A stretch of DNA of 37,943 bases from contig CAYPJE010000031.1 in NCBI GenBank assembly GCA_964410945.1, positions 1 to 37,943 of the forward strand. Direction: 5' to 3'. Numbering within the stretch: the first letter of the stretch is position 1; every line of letters begins with the position of its first letter. This document shows positions 33,191-37,943 of the stretch, piece by piece. The DNA is from CAYPJE01 sp964410945. Its GTDB lineage: Bacteria; Fidelibacterota; Marinisomatia; Marinisomatales; TCS56. The position numbers and the translations under genes were made by a program. The notes below the pieces were generated by a model that saw nothing but the letters and a program-made list of their open reading frames with translations, did not search any database and had not been told where the DNA came from.

Positions 33191-34033
33191 TTATTTGAAC
33201 AGAATATTATCGTTCAGGACACCTAGTTCGGGATGGGTCGCCAGTACTTTTTGTCTGATTTTCTGACGTTCATAAACAATTTCCACACGCCTGTTCTGGG
33301 AGCGGCCCTCCTCTGTAGAATTTGATGCAACCGGTCTGTATTCGGCAAAGCCCTCAGCAGACAATTGGTCGGGAGGTATTCCATTCTCGATGAAAAACCG
33401 TACAATTTCGCTGGCACGGCTGGTTGACAGCTCCCAGTTGGATGTGTAGCGCTCACTGTTGATCGGCACACTGTCGGTATGTCCCTCAACCTTGATATGG
33501 TAATCAAACTGTTTCAACATGCTTCCGACCTGCAATAAAAGGTCTTCACCGTCGGTATTGAACTGAGCACGAGCCGGTGGAAACAGAACCATATCTGAAA
33601 TAGTAATTACCGCCCCCCGGCCATCCTCATTTACCTTTACCTGGCCGCCAAGACTGTTCTTCATGATAAATTCATCTACTTCAGAGACGATATCGCTCAT
33701 TTCCCGTTTTACCAGTCCACCCAGTTCATCAACGGCATCGGTCTGGCTGAGCTGGTTCTGGCGGTCGATCATGACCAGGCCTTCCCTGGTACCTGCCTCC
33801 GGTACATTTTGTTTACCGATGGCACTTTTTAACGAAGCAACCAGCTGGGCGAAGTTATCCATCTGGGTTTCACTCATGGCGAACAGCAGGACAAAAAAGC
33901 ACAACAGCAGGGTCATCATATCACCATAGGTGGCTAACCATCCGCCGCCGTCATCGCCTTCTTCGGCATCCTCGAGCATGGGTTTGACTTCGGAGACGGC
34001 TTCCTCAATCTGGTTTTCCTGTTCGACTTCCAC
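33191..34033 (-). CDS. motB: flagellar motor stator protein MotB
   Basis: This 280-residue stator subunit has a short acidic N-terminus. A single transmembrane helix contains the essential ion-binding Asp38 (ATYGDMMTLLLCFFVLLFAM), followed by a plug/linker. A C-terminal OmpA-like peptidoglycan-binding domain contains IKVEGHTDSVPI, NWELSTSRASEIVRFF and NRRVEIVYE. The helix sequence resembles MotB/PomB-type stators; whether H+ or Na+ is used cannot be settled. It overlaps motA by one base. No other flagellar genes are in the window. Confidence 0.92.
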   Translation of the reverse strand: MEVEQENQIEEAVSEVKPMLEDAEEGDDGGGWLATYGDMMTLLLCFFVLLFAMSETQMDNFAQLVASLKSAIGKQNVPEAGTREGLVMIDRQNQLSQTDAVDELGGLVKREMSDIVSEVDEFIMKNSLGGQVKVNEDGRGAVITISDMVLFPPARAQFNTDGEDLLLQVGSMLKQFDYHIKVEGHTDSVPINSERYTSNWELSTSRASEIVRFFIENGIPPDQLSAEGFAEYRPVASNSTEEGRSQNRRVEIVYERQKIRQKVLATHPELGVLNDNILFK

Positions 34034-34827
34034 TATTTCTTATCCTTTTTCTTATCGGAATCGCCCTTGGAATTTTTGCGCCGTTCCGCACTGGACAGGA
34101 ATTTGGTCAGTTTCTCTTCCATGAACCGGGGATTATCCCCGACACGGATAGATTTGATTCCCTCGATGGTCACCGACATTGTCAGTGCTTCCTGCTGGCT
34201 GCGGCGTTTCAGTTTGATGGCCATTGGTAAATACAGCAGGTTGGCAAATAATGAGCCGTAAAAGGTTGTTATCAGCGCCACTGCCATTTTCGGGCCGATT
34301 GATCCTGGATCGGATAAATCAGCCAGCATCTGTACCAAACCGATCAATGTACCGATCATCCCGAAGGCCGGGGAGAAGGCCGCCATATCCTTGAAGAGCT
34401 GGTGGCCGACCTGATGCCGTTTCCAGATATTATCCATCTCCAGTTGCATAACATTACTGATCGTCGAGCCCCGGATACCATCAACCACCATCTGCAATCC
34501 TTTTTGCAGGTATTCATCCTTGACCTTTGGCAATTCCTTGTCCAATGCCAGGATACCGCTTCTACGGGTCACCGTGCTTATATCAACCAATTCCTTGATC
34601 TTGTCGGCCGGCTTGACATTTTTTGAGAAAAACACCTTTTTCAGGATTGCCAGTACACGAAGCACTTCATTCAGCGGATAGGCGATAAAAGTCGCCGCTA
34701 TCGTACCACCGAACACCACCGCAAAAGATGGAATATTGATGAAGATATCCAGGCCGCTGTTGGAAGTTATTGACCAGATTACCAGGCCTATTCCAGAGAA
34801 GATTCCGATTATGGTTGCTAAATCCAT
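34033..34827 (-). CDS. motA: flagellar motor stator protein MotA
   Basis: This 264-residue stator subunit begins MDLATIIGIFSGIGLVIWS, close to PomA/MotA N-termini, with four hydrophobic helices. TM3 and TM4 contain the conserved prolines in FSPAFGMIGTLIGLV and NLLYLPMAIKLK. The cytoplasmic loop after TM2 holds charged residues as expected for the FliG interface. The C-terminus is a basic tail (SAERRKNSKGDSDKKKDKK). It pairs with the overlapping motB. It lies five bases after the gene for a receiver/HD-GYP-like protein, linking the motor to signalling. Confidence 0.92.
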   Translation of the reverse strand: MDLATIIGIFSGIGLVIWSITSNSGLDIFINIPSFAVVFGGTIAATFIAYPLNEVLRVLAILKKVFFSKNVKPADKIKELVDISTVTRRSGILALDKELPKVKDEYLQKGLQMVVDGIRGSTISNVMQLEMDNIWKRHQVGHQLFKDMAAFSPAFGMIGTLIGLVQMLADLSDPGSIGPKMAVALITTFYGSLFANLLYLPMAIKLKRRSQQEALTMSVTIEGIKSIRVGDNPRFMEEKLTKFLSSAERRKNSKGDSDKKKDKK

Positions 34828-34832
34828 GATTT

Positions 34833-36200
34833 TTACTGCCTGTTAATTTTAATTCTTTGATCAAGGGTTTCGATGGCGTTGTATTTCATGATACTTTCAA
34901 TCAGTCCATCCGATAACTCACTGCCCTCCGGTATCAGCATTACCCCGGATTCGGTGTACAGATCTTCAGCCAGCTTCATGCCAGACCGTAAATCGGACAT
35001 ATATACATGATCATAATTTGTATCGGTCGTTATGGAACTCTCATCCAAAGTGGCGATCATCTGCCGGATAACCTGATCATCATATTTCTCATCGACCTGT
35101 GTTTTCATCGATTGAATAATCGCATTACTGACTTCCGAACCGCCGTTTTCAAACAGGGTGTCATCGAAATCTTTTGCGACACGGAGAATACGAGCACCTA
35201 ATGGAATTTCATTGCCGATGATCCCATCGGGGAATCCGCTGCCATCGACATTCTCCAACAGATGCCGGACCAGATGAGCGACATTTTCCAAGCCATCGTA
35301 GTTTTTCAATAATCGTTCGCCTATTACCGGATACTGGTCAATTACCTGCTGGTCTTTTATTGTCAGTTCGGAAGGATCTTTCGAGATTATTTCATCAGGT
35401 AAAGCTGTAATACCAATTTCATGGAGCAGGGCTGCAATATTGATCTCCCTCACTGCTTCCTCGTCAATTTCGAATTTACCGGCAATTTTGACGGCGATTT
35501 CGGCAACTTTGTTGGCATGCCCTTTATTTTTCGGCCGTCGGAATTCAATAATCTTGGCAAGTATCTTGACCAGGCTGTCAAAATTCACTGCAAATCTGTC
35601 ATTCATAGCCGCCAGGGCATGATTGGATTCTTCCAGTTCACCCAACAGGTAGGATTTTTCCTTCAATGAATTCTTGATGATTTCCTTTTCCTTTTTCAGG
35701 GCTTCATTTTTTTCCAGGATTATCTGCTTGTGTTCTTCTAAATCAGTCACTGTCTGCTGTAAACGGGCATTGGAATCAATCAGATCATCCTGCAGTACCT
35801 TAATCCGCAGGAAAGCTTCGACTTTAGCCTTGGCCTGTTCCTCGCCAATCGGTTTCATTAAATAGTCATCGGCACCCCCTTCAAGTGCTTTAACCGCGTC
35901 TTTGACCTCGGTGAGCACTGAAGAGGACATTATCAGGATCGTATTCTGAAACTGTTCCTCTGAGCGCAATGCTTTACAGAATTGATAGCCATCCATCTTG
36001 GGCATAATGACATCGCTGATGATCAGATGAGGATGAAAAGACCGTGCCCTTTCAAGCCCCTCTTCACCATTCTCGGCTGTCTGGACATGGTAACGTGGCA
36101 ATTGAAAAATGACCTGGTAGTATTTTAGAATCAGCGGGTCATCATCAAGAACCAGAATTCTAAAACTGTCGTTGTTCTGATTTTTATGCTTATCAGTCAC
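34833..36200 (-). CDS. response regulator with degenerate HD-GYP domain
   Basis: This is a 455-residue protein. Residues 12-130 are a receiver with phosphoacceptor Asp63 (LIISDVIMPKMDG). A long coiled coil follows (about 140-205), then an HD-GYP-like domain (about 210-370). The catalytic motifs are altered: HDIGK is HEIGI with Glu261, the HPxxG His is Tyr290, HHExxDGxGYP reads LLENVDGSGFP (314-324), and the later Asp in VADxxD is Lys. Most metal ligands of cyclic-di-GMP phosphodiesterases are therefore missing. A C-terminal module (LRSGMKLAEDLYTESGVMLI) matches tails seen on RpfG-like regulators. It probably acts as a binding or signalling scaffold. It is followed at once by motA. Confidence 0.88.
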   Translation of the reverse strand: MTDKHKNQNNDSFRILVLDDDPLILKYYQVIFQLPRYHVQTAENGEEGLERARSFHPHLIISDVIMPKMDGYQFCKALRSEEQFQNTILIMSSSVLTEVKDAVKALEGGADDYLMKPIGEEQAKAKVEAFLRIKVLQDDLIDSNARLQQTVTDLEEHKQIILEKNEALKKEKEIIKNSLKEKSYLLGELEESNHALAAMNDRFAVNFDSLVKILAKIIEFRRPKNKGHANKVAEIAVKIAGKFEIDEEAVREINIAALLHEIGITALPDEIISKDPSELTIKDQQVIDQYPVIGERLLKNYDGLENVAHLVRHLLENVDGSGFPDGIIGNEIPLGARILRVAKDFDDTLFENGGSEVSNAIIQSMKTQVDEKYDDQVIRQMIATLDESSITTDTNYDHVYMSDLRSGMKLAEDLYTESGVMLIPEGSELSDGLIESIMKYNAIETLDQRIKINRQ

Positions 36201-36218
36201 TGGTATTGATCCTGTAGC

Positions 36219-36425
36219 TTAGTGTTGATTTAATTCCTGGTGTGGGATAGGTTGCTCCTGGTCTTTCTCATGGAACAAATCCAGCAATGCTTCGCGCGAG
36301 AAACGCCATTGGCCACCGATTTTTACAGCGGGTACGGTCTGCTCTTTAAGAAGTTTGTACATAGTACGGCGCTTGACGCCCAGAAATGCACAGGCTTCAT
36401 CGAGATTGAAGATTTTTTCTGACAT
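36219..36425 (-). CDS. small helix-turn-helix DNA-binding protein (excisionase/MerR-like, HTH_17)
   Basis: This is a 68-residue protein with a winged-helix HTH of the excisionase family: FNLDEACAFLGVKRRTMYKL is the helix-turn-helix, and AVKIGGQWRFSREALLDLF is the wing and following helix. The C-terminus is short, polar and Gln/His-rich. It heads the minus-strand motility/phosphorelay cluster, 18 bases before the HD-GYP-like gene. It is likely a transcription factor for the cluster and itself. Phased CAATT direct repeats lie in its upstream region. There is no integrase nearby, so a phage excisionase role is unlikely. Confidence 0.85.
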   Translation of the reverse strand: MSEKIFNLDEACAFLGVKRRTMYKLLKEQTVPAVKIGGQWRFSREALLDLFHEKDQEQPIPHQELNQH

Positions 36426-36436
36426 TTAATTACCTG

Positions 36437-36513
36437 TCTTTACAATTCCATTATCGGCAGATTTCTGCAATTCTTTACAATTATTTTGCAGGTTAGCACA
36501 ATTATGTGCAATT
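36437..36513. promoter_or_regulatory. phased CAATT direct repeats between the HTH gene and the adh gene
   Basis: TCTTTACAATT is repeated exactly at 36437-36447 and 36472-36482. The CAATT core also follows TG or CA at 36468, 36499 and 36509. The last four cores (36468, 36478, 36499, 36509) are spaced 10, 21 and 10 bases, that is, on one face of the helix. GCACAATTATGTGC (36496-36509) is in addition a perfect 5-4-5 palindrome. A TATAAT on the minus strand (36516-36511) could be a -10 box, although no good -35 is seen. The array fits an operator for the small HTH protein encoded next to it. Confidence 0.45.
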
Positions 36514-36673
36514 ATATGCATTTATTGTCCGGTTTCCTCGATTAGAACTGATTTTATGGTAATATAAGCGGGGAAATTCCAGAGATTATTCGATTAAAAC
36601 AATCAGGATTCAGTAATTTTATTACTGCGTTTAGGCGGGTATGTGAAAATAATGAGGTCAGAAGTTTAAAACT

Positions 36674-37711
36674 ATGAAAGCAATGGTGCTGAACAGGATT
36701 GTTCAACTGGAGGAAAATCCCCAGCCACTTGAACTCATAGACTGCCCGGTTCCGAGCCCCTCAGATAATGAAGTGCTGATAAGAATTGCGGTTTGTGGTG
36801 TCTGCCATACTGAAATTGATGAAATCGAAGGACGGACTGCTCCGGCATTTTTCCCGATGATCCCTGGTCATCAGGTGGCTGGAACAGTGGAAAAAATCGG
36901 CACGGCAGTATCACGTTTTATGACCGGTGATCGGGTTGGTGTAGCCTGGATATATTCTGCGTGCGGCGAGTGCGATTTCTGCCAACAGGGGTTGGAAAAC
37001 CTGTGCCGGAATTTCATGGCTACTGGCCGTGATGCCAATGGTGGCTACGCCGAATACATGACAGTCAAAGAAGAGTTTGCATTTCAGATTCCGGCCGAAC
37101 TTTCAGCCGCCAGCGCAGCGCCTTTGCTGTGTGCCGGGGCGATCGGGTATCGCTCAATACGTTTAGCGGGATTGGAGAATGGACAAAAATTGGGCTTAAC
37201 CGGATTCGGTGCCTCGGCTCATCTGGTATTGAAGATGGTACAGCAGCGATTTCCTGACACAGATATTTATGTTTTTGCCAGGAATGCCCGTGAACGTGAA
37301 TTTGCCTGTGAATTGGGTGCAGTATGGGCTGGTGATACCAAGGGTGAATGCCCGCAATTGCTCAACAGCATAATTGATACAACACCGGTATGGATTCCGG
37401 TCGTCGAAGCCCTGAACAACCTTGCTCCTGACGGTCGCCTGGTAATCAATGCAATTCGTAAGGAAAGTGTCGATCAGGATTATTTGCTTAATCTGGATTA
37501 TCCGCGGCATTTGTGGATGGAAAAGGAAATTAAAACAGTGGCTAATGTGACCAGACGCGATGTCAGTGAATTTCTTAAGCTGGCCGGAGAGATTGCCCTA
37601 CAGCCGGAAATTCAGGAATACTGTTTGGAGGATGCCAATCAGGCGCTCCGGGAACTGAAATCGGGACATATCCGTGGTGCCAAGGTATTGCGGATCAATT
37701 TTGATTTTTAA
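36674..37711 (+). CDS. zinc-dependent alcohol dehydrogenase (MDR family)
   Basis: This is a 345-residue medium-chain dehydrogenase. The catalytic zinc region is seen as CGVCHTEIDEIEG and PGHQVAGTVEKIG. GHQ in place of the commoner GHE occurs in a subgroup of bacterial alcohol dehydrogenases. Structural zinc ligands are in CGECDFCQQGLENLC. The Rossmann loop GLTGFGASAHLVLKM is close to the usual GxGxxG pattern. It should interconvert alcohols and aldehydes with NAD(P). It is divergent from the HTH gene across a 248-base gap. Its ribosome binding site is weak. The substrate is not predictable. Confidence 0.9.
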   Translation: MKAMVLNRIVQLEENPQPLELIDCPVPSPSDNEVLIRIAVCGVCHTEIDEIEGRTAPAFFPMIPGHQVAGTVEKIGTAVSRFMTGDRVGVAWIYSACGECDFCQQGLENLCRNFMATGRDANGGYAEYMTVKEEFAFQIPAELSAASAAPLLCAGAIGYRSIRLAGLENGQKLGLTGFGASAHLVLKMVQQRFPDTDIYVFARNAREREFACELGAVWAGDTKGECPQLLNSIIDTTPVWIPVVEALNNLAPDGRLVINAIRKESVDQDYLLNLDYPRHLWMEKEIKTVANVTRRDVSEFLKLAGEIALQPEIQEYCLEDANQALRELKSGHIRGAKVLRINFDF

Positions 37712-37726
37712 TATCAGGAAAATAAA

Positions 37727-37943
37727 ATGACTGTATTTTCGCGAGTAACAAAATTATCATTTTTACTGTTGGTTTTTATTTGGCAAGCTGGATTTGGAAG
37801 CAGTTACCAGGATCAATTTCTCTCGATTTCCGGATCTGATTCTCTGCTGGCTGCTGCAGTTGAAGTTGTGGGTTTAGAACCGAATGCTGATGCAACCGGA
37901 CTGGATTTAACTGACGGACGAACCAGTGGTTACCTGGTTCTGG
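37727..37943 (+). CDS. start of an exported protein, cut by the window end
   Basis: An open frame begins at ATG 37727 with AGGAA at 37716-37720 and stays open for 72 codons to the end of the window. The N-terminus is a clear signal peptide (basic MTVFSRVTK, hydrophobic LSFLLLVFIWQAGFG). The next 40 residues show no recognised domain. It follows the adh stop by 15 bases and may be co-transcribed with it. Function is unknown. Confidence 0.75.
   Translation, partial: MTVFSRVTKLSFLLLVFIWQAGFGSSYQDQFLSISGSDSLLAAAVEVVGLEPNADATGLDLTDGRTSGYLVL

Noticed and set aside
33191..34827. MotA/MotB pair as a Zorya-type phage-defence motor
   Set aside because: ZorA has a long cytoplasmic coiled-coil tail and is much larger. 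Here MotA (264 residues) and MotB (280 residues) have normal flagellar stator lengths, and no ZorC/D/E-like genes are adjacent.
36219..36425. HTH protein as a phage excisionase
   Set aside because: No integrase, attachment site or phage gene is nearby. This HTH type is widely used in ordinary regulators, and the gene is the first of a motility/signalling operon.

Overview
The window is a chromosomal segment of a Gram-negative, motile, hydrogen-metabolising bacterium. The signs are Tat-exported hydrogenase subunits, a lipoprotein, an RND efflux system and MotA/MotB. Several genes are of types common in the FCB superphylum: a DUF5916 outer-membrane-type protein, a short AMP nucleosidase, a long-form CusA of about 1250 residues and an S9 prolyl oligopeptidase. 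A lineage such as Calditrichota, Neomarinimicrobiota or a related candidate phylum is a plausible guess. No rRNA or tRNA is present to settle it. No CRISPR array or complete mobile element was seen.

Layout. (1) 1-55: probable outer end of an IS21-like insertion sequence. (2) 201-2377, plus strand: xth, a SAM methyltransferase and an AMP nucleosidase in a tight operon. (3) 2380-17408, minus strand: a 15-kb block with two different [NiFe] hydrogenases. Read in transcription order it holds a group 3b cytosolic NAD(P)-linked enzyme (hydB-hydG-hydD-hydA) with its maturation protease. A regulatory module follows: CheY-like receiver, RegB-like membrane histidine kinase, double-ACT protein and a MarR regulator with a Cys-rich tail. 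Next comes a Hyb-type group 1 membrane hydrogenase (hybO-A-B-C) with its own protease. A small membrane protein and an SDR epimerase with a helical C-terminal extension close the block. (4) 17705-26350, plus strand: a secreted prolyl oligopeptidase, then a Cu/Ag efflux cluster (Cys-rich exported protein, CusB, CusA, heavy-metal-binding lipoprotein). (5) 26500-36425, minus strand: nitronate monooxygenase, DUF5916 protein, then a motility/phosphorelay cluster (HTH protein, receiver plus degenerate HD-GYP, MotA, MotB, PAS histidine kinase, Hpt, receiver). (6) 36674-37943, plus strand: a zinc alcohol dehydrogenase and the start of an exported protein.

How it works together. The Hyb enzyme should oxidise periplasmic H2 and pass electrons through HybA and HybB to the quinone pool. 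The group 3b enzyme should exchange electrons between H2 and NAD(P)H in the cytosol. The genes between them encode a kinase whose membrane domain carries GGLENPF, matching the GGXXNPF quinone-site heptapeptide of RegB/PrrB, and a MarR protein with a CX2CX7CX8C tail. The most interesting hypothesis here is that this inter-hydrogenase module senses quinone redox state and metal or redox status to balance the two enzymes. The second candidate system is the MotAB cluster, which combines a phosphorelay split over separate kinase, Hpt and receiver proteins with an HD-GYP-like protein that has lost most of its metal ligands.
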